From Mixophyes australis (Eukaryota > Chordata > Amphibia > Anura > Limnodynastidae), in assembly GCA_036250195.1 (NCBI GenBank), contig JAVHZZ010000002.1, positions 273,281,460 to 273,345,459 on the forward strand: a stretch of DNA of 64,000 nt, read 5' to 3'. This document shows, piece by piece, positions 21,831-32,422 of the stretch (the stretch's first letter is position 1; each line of letters opens with the position of its first letter). Both the position numbers and the translations under genes were made by a program. The notes under the pieces were generated by a model. That model saw only the letters and a list, made by a program, of their open reading frames with translations, was not told where the DNA came from and searched no databases.

Positions 21831-22526
21831 TATGATGTGGGCAATCATGAGTTACTGGCCGTCAAATGGGCATTGGAAGAATGGCTCCACTGGCTTGAAG
21901 GAGCAAAACATACTATCACAATCTATATTGATCACAAAAACCTATCCTACATTGAGTCCGCTAAAAGATTGAACTTCAGGCAAGCACGGTGGTCCCTCTT
22001 CTTCTCCCGTTTCCAGTTTATTATTACTTTTCGGCCTTGTTCAAAGAACCTAAGAGCGGATGCTCTGTCCCGTACCTTTATCTCTTCTCAAACTCTAGTT
22101 TCTGAGCCATGTTCCATTATTCCCGCTTCTTCTATTTTGATTGCCTTCACACAGGAATTGGATAAAACCCTTCAGCAATGTCAACCACATGCACCTTCTG
22201 AAACACCAGTGGGCAAACTTTTTGTGCCTGTACACCTCAGGAAGTCGGTACTCTCACAGTGTCATAACAACAAGGCTTTTGGACATCCCGGTATTGCCAA
22301 GACCATTGAAATTGTCTCTCGTACTGTCTGGTGGCCATCATTGTCTAAGGATGTAAGAGAGTATATATCGTCCTGTGACCTGTGCTCCAAGAACAAAGTT
22401 TCCCGGAGTTCCCCTTCCGGGCCATTACTGCCATTACCTATCCTGGTCAGACCTTGGACCCATGTGTCCATGGACTTCATCGTTGACTTACCCCTATCCT
22501 CTGGGTGTAACACCATCTGGGTAATG
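21831..22526 (+). pseudogene. Gypsy RNase H end and integrase start
   Basis: The frame opens with the RNase H part (HELLAVKWALEEWLHWLEGA; IYIDHKNLSYIES; LRADALSRTF), then the integrase zinc-binding domain with HNNKAFGHPG and CDLC (HHCC), and the first catalytic aspartate (VSMDFIVDLP). It is truncated at NTIWVM (22529), where the rest of the catalytic core, with the second D and the E, is deleted. The upstream RT-RNase H connection is missing because of the CR1 insertion. Confidence 0.88.
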
Positions 22527-22529
22527 TAA

Positions 22530-22897
22530 GAAATTAGGACCTAAATTTATTGGTCCATTTACCATCCTAAAGCAAATCAACCCAGTGGCCTTCAAACTGA
22601 AGCTTCTGGAATCTTTAAAGATTCCCAGTAAATTTCACTACTCTTTATTGAAACCTGCCCGATCTTCCAGAAAATTCAAACCTCAACCAGTTTTGGTGGA
22701 TGGACATCAAGTTTGTAGTGGAGAAAATCCTGGATTCAATGAATGTCCAAGGTCAGGTTCACTACTTAGTCCATTGGAAGGGGTACGGTCCCAAAGAACG
22801 GTCGTGGGTACCACAAAGAAACCTACACTCAGATAGGTTACTCACTGACTACTTTAGGAGATTTCCCGGAAAGCCAGGTTGTCGGGACTCCTTGACC
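22530..22897 (+). pseudogene. Gypsy integrase C-terminus with chromodomain
   Basis: After the deletion the sequence resumes with the GPF-type module ([11 protein letters not shown]) and runs into a chromodomain ([20 protein letters not shown] and [13 protein letters not shown]). A frameshift near 22700 separates the two. Chromodomains of this type direct integration to marked chromatin in chromoviruses, the Ty3/gypsy branch to which this copy belongs. Confidence 0.85.
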
Positions 22898-22903
22898 CCT
22901 CCT

Positions 22904-22916
22904 CAAGGGGGGGTAC
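22904..22916 (+). other. Polypurine tract of the gypsy element
   Basis: AAGGGGGGGTAC directly before the 3' LTR, in the position used to prime plus-strand DNA synthesis. Confidence 0.75.
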
Positions 22917-23592
22917 TGTTACGAGCCACGGTGGCTCTGGGCACCGCCGCGACTCGCTCCCCTCTGCTTCCGGACGTCCCGGCCACGTCATTTCCGCCTT
23001 ACCCCGACCGTTGCCAAGGCAACGGTCAAAACGCTCCTCATGTGTAGCGCCGCCTCCTGGCATCCAGGGCAGCCGGGCGCGTTCGCAAATTAGAAAATAG
23101 CAGCTGGCCCATTAACCCTCCTGTGCCTCTGGAATTTCTATTGGCCAGTGCTAGTATTTAAGGCAGGGAGGGGCAATCCTCCCCTGCCGGTTATAGTTCC
23201 TGCTTTGCTGTTGACTAATCCTGCTTTGTTCCTGGTTGCTGTTACCATTGGATTGATTACTTGTTGCCGACCTTTAGCCTGATTCCTGACTTTGTTTGAT
23301 TGCCTGTGCCCATTGACCTTTTTGCCTGGACTCCTACGCTGCTGATTTGCCTGTGACCTCTGACCCCGGTTTGTGTACTGGATATTCTGTCAGCTGCTGG
23401 CCTCGACCCTTGCCTGGACCTCACTCTGCTATTGCTCTTTTCCTCTATCACTGGTTCTCTCCAGTCAGCGCACAATTCACGACCCTCAGCTGTCTGCGGC
23501 CAAGTCTGTCCCCACCACTAGGGGCTCCAGCGAAAACCAGACTTCTGAGTAGACTCCGGGTTTTGTGTTGCTGGCTGTGGGAGTTCCTAACA
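22917..23592 (+). repeat. Gypsy 3' LTR
   Basis: 676 bp, matching the 5' LTR along its length apart from a few indels and substitutions. The dyad after the TATA-like box (23162-23189) is better paired here (GGCAGGGAGG with CCTCCCCTGCC, one bulge). Followed by the CTAGT duplication. Confidence 0.93.
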
Positions 23593-23597
23593 CTAGT

Positions 23598-24210
23598 ATC
23601 TTAGCAAAAAGTTTTAGATCAACGTTAAGCAGGGAGATGGGTCTATAGTTACTCACTTCTGTCGGGTCTCTGTCTGGTTTAGGTATTACGACAATCCCCG
23701 CACCGGTGGTGGCTCCATCAAATTTGACTACTTCAAGTATCGAGCTAAATGACCCTGAATGCATGGGGACCAGTTGGCAAACAAATTTTTTGTAATATAT
23801 AGAAGAAAATCCATCCGGACGCGGGGATGACTGACGTTTCAGCGCTTTAATGTCCTCAGTAATTTCTTCAGGGGTATGCTCTGCATTAAGAGTTGCCAAT
23901 TGACTTCTACTGAGTTTGGGTAACTGGTAGGAGCGGAGGTAGCTCTTAATATTTGCTTTAAGGAGGACTGGATCTTCTATTGTTGGACTCAAATTGTATA
24001 GAGAAGCGTAATAATCCCTAAACCATTGCACAATCTTTTGAGGGTCAAAAAGAGGAGAACCCGTAATATCTTTTACTGATATTATTTTGTTGCGAGTACA
24101 GCGAGCACGGAGTTTGTGTGCCAAGATATTATCCGCTTTGTCGCCTTTTTCATAATACTTTTGTTGTACCCACAGAAGAGTTTTAGCTGCCTGTTTTGAT
24201 AGTAGAGAAG
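23598..24210 (-). pseudogene. L1 ORF2, RT first part
   Basis: The minus-strand frame gives the linker after the endonuclease (KYYEKGDKADNILAHKLRAR) and the RT start (SSPRPDGFSSIYYKKF; VVIPKPDRDP; YRPISLLNVDLKLFAKIL), where gypsy cuts in. The frame is open from 24210 to the gypsy border. It continues at 12175 on the other side of gypsy and joins the endonuclease across the tyrosine-recombinase element. Confidence 0.9.
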
Positions 24211-24610
24211 TGTGTCCATTAGACTAAACGCAGTTAAAATCATGCGGGTGAGTGACTTGCCAAAGTACCTATTATCTGTGGATTCCTGGAATTTCAGCCA
24301 ATGGGAGCAGGAAGGGGTTGGGACTTATACACAGTTATAAGTCAGTGCAGACAGGATATAGTTCTTCCTGCTTCCGTGGGAGTTGGTCTGAGTATTGAGC
24401 TCTGCACTTGAATATTCTTGTAATATTGTGTGCCTTTACAGTTATTTTCTTTTGTTCCCTGTCTCCCCTCCTTTCTGCTTTTCTTATCACTCCCCCTTCT
24501 CTCTCCCTTCGCCGCGCGGGGCTCCGTGCGGCTCCCCCCCCATCCCTCCCTACTCCCCCCTTTCAGTTTTTATTCCCTGGTATTTAATTTTGCATACCTG
24601 TTTTGTTAGC

Positions 24611-26727
24611 ATGTCTCGTCCTAGCTGGACGCGCAGCGCTCCGACTAGGTTCCGGGAGTCAGCCTCCGAATTCAGGTCCAGCCTGGCTGCTTCTTCTGGA
24701 CCTGCAGCGCCTCTCCTCCCCCTGTTTCCCGGACGTCTTCAGCAGTCAGGGGTAGGCGGGCTGGAAGCGCCGCGCCTGTAACATCGGGGGTGTCAGCAGA
24801 TATAGAGCAAGCATCGGTGGGGGAACGGGTAGGATAGAGCAGCTTGTAGGTAGTTTGCCCTCCCCTGTTCCCGCAGAGGCAGCGCATCCTATTTCTATAG
24901 CTGCGACGGTCGGGGGCATTTTTAGGTCATGGGAATCGGTTTCTCAGAGAGTGTCCCCAGCGGCAGGTGGGCAGAGCAATGTAACTCCTTATAGGGGTTT
25001 GGGGCCCGTGATATGGGACCCCACTGTGTCGGAGGAGGGAGTTTTTCATTAGTTAGGTGGTTCTGTCCTGGCTGGGAGGGGGGCTGCTCCTTCGGAGCTG
25101 TCTCATTTGTATGCCACAGGGGTTGATAGCGGTGGCAGGGCGAGGGTGGCCAAGGGTAGGGGTAATGTGGATACGAGTTTCCCGGGGGTGTCCGCAGCTG
25201 TTAGCGGGGTGAGTGCAGGAAGGGGTAACTATCCTGCCCCCCCTTTGGCCTGGAGCAGATAACAGGGCTCAGGCATTTTTTTAAGGGGGGGGCGTGGATC
25301 CTGGGTTTCAGCCTTTTTATGCGGGTCAAGGGTCACTGGGAGGCTATGGGGGGCCGCTGGCTGGGCTCAGCTCGACAGTCGGGGAAGCTTGGAACTTGTC
25401 TTATTCCCCCCGCCGGGGGTAGTCTGCCCTCGGGAGCCACGCTAGGCCTTGGGCCTCCTTATCCCACTCCATCTGGTAATTACACCCACTTATACCCTGC
25501 CCCTTTCATACAGCGGGTAAGGTCATGTAGGGAAGCGGGGATTTCTGTGTTTAGACCCCCTCTCTCAGGATTTGTAGGGGCCTGGCAAGGACAGGCGGAA
25601 TTTGGGGCAGAGGGTGTGGGGGTAAGGGTCCCGGGTGGTAGTACTCAGTTTGCCTCTGTTTCTAACGTGCCTCTATTTGCAGAAATGCAAGTGCCAATGG
25701 ACAGGTCAACAACGCAGGCTTCGGACCCGGTCATGCCCAGGTCAGGACCCGAAGGCCGACAAGACATCACAGCAGAGAGTGCGGAGGTTCCCGCAGCGGT
25801 TTCTGCCGGAGTTTTGAGGTTTTCAGGACTACAGCAGGCGGGGGCCACAGCAGATCCATCGTGCCCGGGACCTTCTGGCGTGTCGGGAAGTCAACAAGCG
25901 GAGGCGAGCGCAGGTGGTGAGTTGGTTGATGTTAGTCTGGTGCACGATTGTACACATAGTCCCCCAATGTCCTCCACTGATGAGGATTCTCACTCTTCAT
26001 CGGGGGAGGGTCCTCGGAAGTTGATAAAAATTCACGCATTTTAGTAGATCTAGACCTAAAGGTGTTAGAAAGGGAGCAGCAGCGAACCCGTCAGTAAATA
26101 AAGCCCCCATGGTGCAATGTGAATACACGGCCCTTTCAGTGGGCGTACGCCCTTGCATTAGGGACAGGATAAGTAAAGGCTGTTATGGATATGATCGAGA
26201 TTACAAAATCGGATAAGAAAGATTTGGAAGCGGTCCGGGCAAAAAGGGGCATGGGGAGGATGCCTATAAAACATTCCCTAACTGGCTGTCGGGTTATTGT
26301 TCCTTCGCATCGTGCTATATAGAAACGAGGCCGCAGGCCAGCGAGGATGTTTGGAAATATTTACATCTGATAAATGAGATGTTCATTAACGACCGCCCGG
26401 GGACGTGGCGGAAGTACGACGAATTGTTCCGGGAGCAAGTTGATGGTCGGGTAGAAATGCCTTTAGGCATGAAAGACGTTGAGATTTGGATGCAGCTTAA
26501 CCGTGCTAGCTTAGCTTTTGGTTCAGGGGCCCAAGGAAACCGATTTCCACAAGGTGGAGACATGGAGCTCCCCAATTTGCAAAGAATAGGTGCTTCGCAT
26601 ACAATAACGGGGCTTGCGGCAGGGGAGAGTCATGCAGATATAGGCACATCTGCTCCTATTGCCGTGGTGCACATGCTGCCAGAGAGTGTCCGAGGAGTGC
26701 CCCCGGCCTCTCCAGAATCGCAGTGAT
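24611..26727 (+). pseudogene. DIRS/Ngaro-type gag-like region
   Basis: A candidate start is ATG at 24611 (MSRPSWTRSAPTRFRESASE). Coding pieces follow in several frames: 24855-25052, 25319-26044, 26379-26726. Recognisable parts are a Ser/Gly/Pro-rich first half and a later segment typical of DIRS gag (MFINDRPGTWRKYDELFREQ). Near 26645, in another frame, there is a zinc-finger-like CSYCRGAHAAREC with spacing CX2CX3HX4C. Several frameshifts and stops make it a pseudogene. The protein would bind element RNA in the particle. Confidence 0.65.
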
Positions 26728-28340
26728 GGCGGCATTCTTTAAAGCCCAGTCTCCTATATGTAACAATGTTTTAGAAAAATGGCTAAGGCTTTACCCGAAT
26801 GCGGATCAGGCTTCCTTTCTCTGCGAGGGGTTTTGTCATGGATTTAGGCTCCCTATTGTCACAATGGTCAGCGCCAGGGCCTCTAGGAACTTGAAATCAG
26901 CATATGTATTCCCTGAAATCCTTGACGAAAAAATTTGTGGGGAGGTAAGCTTAGGACGCATGATTGGCCCATTTGATTCCCCCCCCCCTTTTCAGATTTA
27001 ATCATATCCCCAGTTGGTATAGTTCCCAAAAAAGTGGCAGGTAAATTTCGGCTAATACAGCACATGTCACATCCCGCAGGTAATTAGGTCAATGATGCCA
27101 TAGACCAGGACATAAGTTCTGTCGTATACCAGTCATTCGAAGAGGCTTTGATGCTCATTTGGAGGATTGGTTCGGGAGCTCTTATGGCCAAATTAGATAT
27201 CGAGTCGGCTTTCAGGTTGCTTCCCCTTCACCCGGAGTCATTCCGTTACATGGGATTTAAGATCAAAGGCAAATATTATATTGACAGATGCCTTCCCATG
27301 GGGTGTTCCCTATCATGCGCCTACTTTGAATCCTTTAGTTCTTTTCTTCACTGGGCGATTCAAGCGGGTACAGGGCACGAGGGCATTGTGCATTATCTGG
27401 ATGATTTTCTGTTCGTAGGCCCGGCTAGCTCTTCAGTATGCTCGGATACGCTGTATTCAGCTCAGGCCCTTTTCTTGGTTATAGGGGTACCGGTAGCCAA
27501 GGATAAGACAGAAGGCCCAACTACTTGCTTGTCGTTCCTAGGGATAGAAATAGACTCGGTTGCAGGCTGTTGTCGCTTGCCGGCTGACAAAATAGAAAAA
27601 ATGGAGAGTTTGATATCCAGCACTCTGGCCTCTCCTTTTCGTACACTTAGGCAGGTTCAAGCTTTGCTAGGATCTATTAATTTTGCATGTAGGGTTATAC
27701 CAATGGGTAGAATTTTATGCAGGAAATTACAGTTGGCCACAGCAGGTAGGAATAGACCCCACGCATTAATTAAACTGAGTGACGAGATAAGGGAGGATTT
27801 GGCGGTATTGGTAACATTCCTTCAGAAATTTAATGGTTCTAGGATTTGGCCTCCCCCCCCCCATATATCCACGTTAGAGGTGGATCTATTCACGGAACGC
27901 CGCAGGCGCTAAGGGATTCTGTGCTTTCTTCCAAAGTCAGTGGTGCGCTTCAGCATGGACTCAATCGTGGATAGAGAGTGGGCTTACAAAGAATTTATTA
28001 GTGCTAGAGCTTTCTCCCATAATTGTAGCGCTGGAGTTGTGGGCCCCTCAGCTGTCAGGGCGTAATGTTTCCTTTTGGTGTGACAATTTGGGCGTGGTGC
28101 AGGCAATTAACCGTCAGAGCGCTTCCTCTAAGCCGGCAGTAAATTTGCTGCACGTTCTGGTGCTTCCTTGCTTGGACTGCGACATAAATCTTCGCGCCAA
28201 ACATGTTCCTGGTATAGACAACTGCATAGCTGACTCCCTTTCCCATTTTGAATGGGAGCGCTTTAGATCCCTGGTCCCTCATGCTGAACCCATGGGTACA
28301 GCCTGTCCATCTTATGTTTGGCAGATGGTCGGTCCGGTTT
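26727..28340 (+). pseudogene. DIRS/Ngaro-type RT and RNase H
   Basis: Frame pieces 26723-27001, 27148-27912 and 28001-28342. The RT shows IVPKKVAGKFRLIQHMSHPA, motif A (AKLDIESAFRLLPL), motif B (PMGCSLSCAYFE) and motif C (YLDDFL), then FLGIEIDSV. RNase H follows with ELWAPQLSGRNVSFWCDN and HVPGIDNCIADSLSHFEWE. Small frameshifts (near 27005, 27890 and 28000) and an in-frame stop after HPAGN break it. The catalytic residues themselves are intact. Confidence 0.9.
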
Positions 28341-29221
28341 AAGATTCTTAGCAGAGGCTTCTCTAGCTCCATCCACGTGGGAGGCCTATCGGGCAGCCTG
28401 GAAACGATGGGAGAGCTTTCTGTCGTCCGGTCCCTCTCGTGCCCCGGGGGATCCTAATGGTATTGTGGACTTCATGTGGGGGTGCTACCAGGAGGGGGTT
28501 AGAAAAAACATCTATGTCAGCTATTCTAGCGGGTATATCATTCATGGCTAGGTTCCAGGGTGTACAAGATCCCACTAAATTGTTCCTCATTAACAAAGCT
28601 TTAAAAGAATGGTCAAGGCTTCATCCCACCCCCAAGGATAGGAGAAAGCCCATAGATCCCGTATTATTGTCCCGTATGATTTTGATTTTGCCTGAAGTGA
28701 CATCAGACCATTTTGAAGCTTCACTGTTTGTGGCAGCGTTCTCTATGGCTTTTCACGGTGCTATGCGAGTCAGTGAGATAGTTGCACAGTCCAAAAACAG
28801 GATGGAAGCTGCTTTGCTAGTTAAACATGTGGTGTTGTCGGACGACAACATTCAAGTAAAAATTAGGCGCTCTAAAACTGATCTGGTAGGGGTAGAGCAT
28901 TGGTTTACCCTTAGTAAACATCAGGATCAAATGATATGTCCGGTAAAGCTTTGTCAATATTTTGCCAGCCTTAGGCCGCATGGAGCAGAGATCTGGCTTG
29001 TTCATAAAGATTGCTCCCCCCTTACTAAATTCCAATTTTATTCAGTTATGTGCAGCACATTAAATGGCCTAGGTTTATCAACATCAGAATTCGGCACACA
29101 TTCGTTTAGGATCAGAGCTGCCACCGTGGCTGCAGCAAGTGGGGCTTCCGTAGCTTTAATACAAATACTAGGAAGATGGATGTCAGGCTCTTATAAGTCT
29201 TATATACGTCCTGATGTATAA
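28318..29221 (+). pseudogene. Tyrosine recombinase of the DIRS/Ngaro element
   Basis: The N-terminal SAM-like domain reads in one frame (28318-28551: AEASLAPSTWEAYRAAWKRW) and the catalytic domain in the next (28439-29221), so one frameshift lies near 28505-28530. The catalytic domain keeps the full set: first Arg in AMRVSEI, Lys in RRSKTD, HSFR (H-x-x-R), GRW, and the nucleophile Tyr in YKSYIRPDV. The enzyme joins circular element DNA to the target without duplicating it, which agrees with the absence of a target duplication. The stop TAA (29219-29221) overlaps the next ATG by 8 nt. Confidence 0.9.
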
Positions 29222-29519
29222 CCATGTTATTTTTTCCCTTTACGCAGCTCTTCTCTACCTCTTTTCTCCTCTAAGCAAGTTAACCCAGAGCGCTAGGCTG
29301 CTCGCCGCTTTTTGCATGTATTATCCCCAGTATTCCCTCTCACTGCCCCCTTCTGCTAGTTATTTACAGGGGTCCATTTCTTTTGGGGATAGTACCTCTA
29401 TTTTGTTGGGTCTTTTGTCCCTTAGGTGTACAGTTATAGTTGTGTTCTCTTTGGTATTTCTGTTAGTTTGTTTTCATGCGTTCCTTGCTTGTGGTTCCTC
29501 TCTATTTATCTCGTTGTAG
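29214..29519 (+). CDS. Hydrophobic ORF overlapping the recombinase stop
   Basis: 101 codons from ATG at 29214 to TAG at 29517-29519. The start overlaps the recombinase stop as ATGTATAA. The N-terminus (MYNHVIFSLYAALLYLF) and the C-terminal third (VIVVFSLVFLLVCFHAFLAC) are strongly hydrophobic, suggesting one or two membrane segments. The frame is the same as that of the SGNH hydrolase that starts right after the TAG. It may be the first part of one ORF3 broken by a single stop, or T-rich spacer that happens to be open. No known family is recognised. Confidence 0.4.
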   Translation: MYNHVIFSLYAALLYLFSPLSKLTQSARLLAAFCMYYPQYSLSLPPSASYLQGSISFGDSTSILLGLLSLRCTVIVVFSLVFLLVCFHAFLACGSSLFISL

Positions 29520-30101
29520 GATAAATCTTCGAAGATCTCTGTTTGGGTGTTGGGCCACTCTTACATTTACTGGGCTGATAGACACCCTTTATCTTGTATG
29601 TGCCCCTGGTTACCGGATAGTGTTCCCATTAGATGGATAGGAAAGAGAGGTTTGAAATGGGCAGATTTTCTTCTTTTCTTGTCAGAGGAAATTGTCTTGC
29701 ATGGGGTTCCCGATGTGGTGGTCGTTCACGCTGGTGGTAATGACGTAGGTCATCTTAAATCCCTGGAGCTCATCATTAGAATTCGGGAAGACATGTCTGT
29801 GATTTCTAGTAGATGGCCTTATCTTAAATTGTGTTGGTCTTATATTGTCCCTAGACGTCATTGGAGGTCTGCTGTTAACATCGCGGCGTCTGTCCGCAAA
29901 AAAAATCAGGTGGCTAGTAAAATTTTGCGTGATTTGGGTGGTTCTGTTATAAAGCACCCTTTGTTGAAAGCAGAGTTTGCTTTCTTATACAGATTAGACA
30001 GTGTTCACTTGTCGGAGGAAGGGGTTCGTTATTTTATTCACCAGCTGTGTTGGAGATTAAGAGGCGTGGTTAGGTCTGTAGTTGGCGGGCCGCATGTTTA
30101 A
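29520..30101 (+). CDS. SGNH/GDSL-type hydrolase ORF of the DIRS/Ngaro element
   Basis: An open frame of about 194 codons directly after the TAG at 29517. There is no ATG near its start; a GTG lies at 29547. It shows the SGNH blocks in order: nucleophile block I as VLGHSYIYW (GHS for GDS), block III as VVVHAGGNDVG (GGND), and block V as DSVHLSEEG (D-x-x-H). The spacing fits a compact hydrolase of about 190 residues. Ngaro-type elements are known to carry such a hydrolase 3' of the recombinase; its role in the cycle is unknown. It is intact while gag, RT and recombinase are broken, but chance cannot be excluded. Confidence 0.8.
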   Translation, partial: DKSSKISVWVLGHSYIYWADRHPLSCMCPWLPDSVPIRWIGKRGLKWADFLLFLSEEIVLHGVPDVVVVHAGGNDVGHLKSLELIIRIREDMSVISSRWPYLKLCWSYIVPRRHWRSAVNIAASVRKKNQVASKILRDLGGSVIKHPLLKAEFAFLYRLDSVHLSEEGVRYFIHQLCWRLRGVVRSVVGGPHV

Positions 30102-30515
30102 GTTGCATGCGGCGTGGTAGGAGAGCTGTGCAGTCGGTAACTGTGCATATGGTGCTCGGGTGATCTTGTTTATAGGTCACTACCCCTCTGTGGTTATGGT
30201 GTCATACTATGGTTGGTCCGTATGTTAGGAGGACCTTTGGGCCAGTTTTGTATGGTTTATACTGGCGGAGTTAATAGGGGGCGTAGTCTTGCCGTTGGAC
30301 TTGATCTTAGAACCGGCCAATAGATAAGGTATGATCTTGGGTTGGTGGTACTATGGTCTGACCTTTCCACCTTTATTGGTTTTGCGTTCCTGACTGCCCT
30401 GCTCTCATCCGCCTTACAGTCCTATTAGTTTAAAGAATAATAAATACTGTCATTCATTTCAACTTTAATTTGGTGTCTGTGTCTTTATTTGGTTTGGTAA
30501 AAGGTTATATCACAG

Positions 30516-31597
30516 TGTGTGTTATTTGGGGAAAACTTCCCCGCTATGCATTTTATTTGATTCAACTGTCCCCCAAGAGAGAGAAGTTTTAAATATAGTT
30601 TATTTTTAGAGTTTATTTGATGGCGAGATGTAACTTGCTGTATCTGTTGCTCAAGTTCGCGAATACGCTCTTTTTCTTTCTGCATCTGCTGCGCTGCCAT
30701 TCTGATAAAGATGCCCCTTATAGTAGCCTTATGGGCTTCCCAGAGTATAGGTTGTGATATCTCCGGGGTCGCATTTTGTGAAACATAATCAGTAATAGCC
30801 TGAGATATCTGACTGATGTTCTCTTCCCTAAGAAGTAATGTCTCATCAAGACGCCATTTAGGACGTGATTGTGAGAGCCGAGGCAAAAGCAAAGACATCT
30901 CAACTGCCTCATGGTCTGACCAGGACACCGGGAAGACCCGGACATCGCCCAATTTCTGGGTTGTCCGATGAGCAACAAAAAAATAATCTATCCTTGAATA
31001 CAAGTCATGAGGGGACGAATTATGAGTGTATTCTCTGGAAGAAGGATATAGAACTCGCAAGGCATTATACAAATTTATTTGCTTCAATTGGTCCTTCAGC
31101 CTGCTATACTCCTTAGAGTGTCCTGAGGAGATATGAGTTTGAGTGGATCTATCTAGTGTTGGGTCAAGGATAGTATTAAAGTCCCCTCCCATGATAGTCA
31201 TACCACCTTCATGAGAGGATAGTTGCTGAAAGAAATCTGCGTAAATAGCTCCCTGCTGCACGTTTGGAGCATATACTGAGGCTAAAGTTATAGGATTCTG
31301 ATTTAAAGTACCCTTCAGAATAACATATCTACCAAGAGGGTCAGATATCTGTGATTCAACAGTCAGTGGAACTCTACTATGCATCAGTATTGCTGTACCT
31401 CTGCGTTTTGCGTTTGCAGAGGGATAAAAGGCATGTGGATAAGATTTAGAGGCCAATGAGGGATGGGGACCTCTAAGATGTGTTTCTTGTAAGAAAATCA
31501 GGTCTGGGTTTTTCCTCTTAAAATATTGTAAAGCCATTGTAGGCTTATTCGGCGAATTAAGGCCGTTGACATTTAGAGATATTATTTTAAGACTCAT
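30516..31597 (-). pseudogene. L1 ORF2 endonuclease domain (intact portion)
   Basis: From ATG at 31597 (MSLKIISLNVNGLNSPNKPT) the frame is open for about 355 codons to the DIRS/Ngaro insertion. Endonuclease landmarks: SLNVNG, LQETHLRG (Glu), VYAPN, MGGDFNTILD, YSRIDYFFV and SWSDHEAVE (SDH). These residues form the APE-type active site that nicks the target. A coiled-coil linker (KEKERIRELEQQIQQV) follows. The domain is undamaged; only the insertion stops it. Confidence 0.92.
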
Positions 31598-32422
31598 GGG
31601 GGATACTGATGTAAGAGAAGCTCTATTTTAACAATGAGAATGAGGCCTTTATTTAAGCCTAGTAGCTGGATGTGGGGAAGGGAAGACACATAAGGAAAAA
31701 GGGGATGGGAATGTATGACGGCCCTTATCTCGAGACGAGTTCCAGGACCTAGATGAAAGAGATGTGGCGGGTTGCATGACACCATCTCTTTGGTAGTGGA
31801 AGGATTGGCAACTAACAAAGTCTGTGCTTAGCGCACTTTTAAGGCACATGGGTGCGGGTGGGATAAGCATGGGTGAGGGGGATCTCACAGGTAATTACCT
31901 AAACAAAGTGATATAAGTAGCACAACATAAACATCAAATAAAAAGATGTCAGAGCAGTTCAAACATATAACCATTTCAACATTATAAACAAGAACTGTAA
32001 ACATATTCTATATATAGGCTCCCGCGAAAACCGGAGTAAGTACTAATATATAAATTAAGACTCCATGTCTATTTTTAGATCAACGAGATTAGAATTGGTT
32101 AAAGCCCTTTAAGAAGAAGGGGTAGGGAGGAAAGAGGGGGAGGATGGGGGAAGGGATGGAAGGGGAAGAGGGGGGGGAAGAGGGCTTTTACCTGGTTACC
32201 AATACCTATATTAAAAAGTTACATAGTCTGAGAAAGTAGTGAAGGCCTATAATCCATTTTTATATAAACTTTAGGTATTATAATGGACACAATAAACCTA
32301 TATGAAATATTAAGCTAATTACATATTAACAACCGTAGCCATAGTTAAGACAGTATGATTACTCAAACCTCATGAAAAGGAGAGTCTAAGTGAATAGACT
32401 GGAGTCAGTTTATGACCAAGAA
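31598..32422 (-). other. L1 sequence between ORF1 and ORF2
   Basis: About 820 bp without a convincing frame. It contains a purine-rich tract on the plus strand (about 32105-32180). It is part of the LINE, because the element is bounded by one target duplication and no further ends were seen here. Confidence 0.55.

Larger units (their letters stand above)
12181..23592 (+). mobile_element. Ty3/gypsy LTR retrotransposon (chromodomain type), broken, with nested CR1 and hAT
   Basis: Two LTRs (12181-12858 and 22917-23592) both start TGTTACGAGCC and end GTTCCTAACA, with a 5-bp duplication CTAGT (12176-12180 and 23593-23597). Between them are gag, protease, RT, RNase H, integrase and a C-terminal chromodomain in Ty3/gypsy order. 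Three defects are clear: a stop in gag at 13209, replacement of the segment between RT and RNase H by a hAT piece and a CR1 LINE, and a deletion inside integrase near 22529. It sits in the RT part of the L1 ORF2, in the opposite orientation. Confidence 0.93.
24216..30520 (+). mobile_element. Tyrosine-recombinase retrotransposon (DIRS/Ngaro type) with SGNH hydrolase ORF
   Basis: Order on the plus strand: gag-like region with CCHC-type finger, RT with YLDD, RNase H, tyrosine recombinase, hydrophobic ORF, SGNH hydrolase, AATAAA at about 30439. This set defines the DIRS-like order; a 3' SGNH/hydrolase ORF is known from Ngaro-type elements. It interrupts L1 ORF2 without a target duplication. The L1 sequences on the two sides overlap by a shared TGTGT (24211-24215 and 30516-30520), so borders are good to about 5 bp. 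I could not establish its terminal repeats (inverted or split direct), which would decide between DIRS and Ngaro. Confidence 0.88.

Noticed and set aside
25319..26044. Independent host gene of 241 codons
   Set aside because: It lies between the ends of the tyrosine-recombinase element, in the position of its gag, with matching composition.
24216..30520. A host gene cluster with recombinase and esterase (new mobile system)
   Set aside because: RT, RNase H and gag of the same element lie directly upstream, and the unit interrupts an L1 ORF; it is a DIRS/Ngaro-type retrotransposon.
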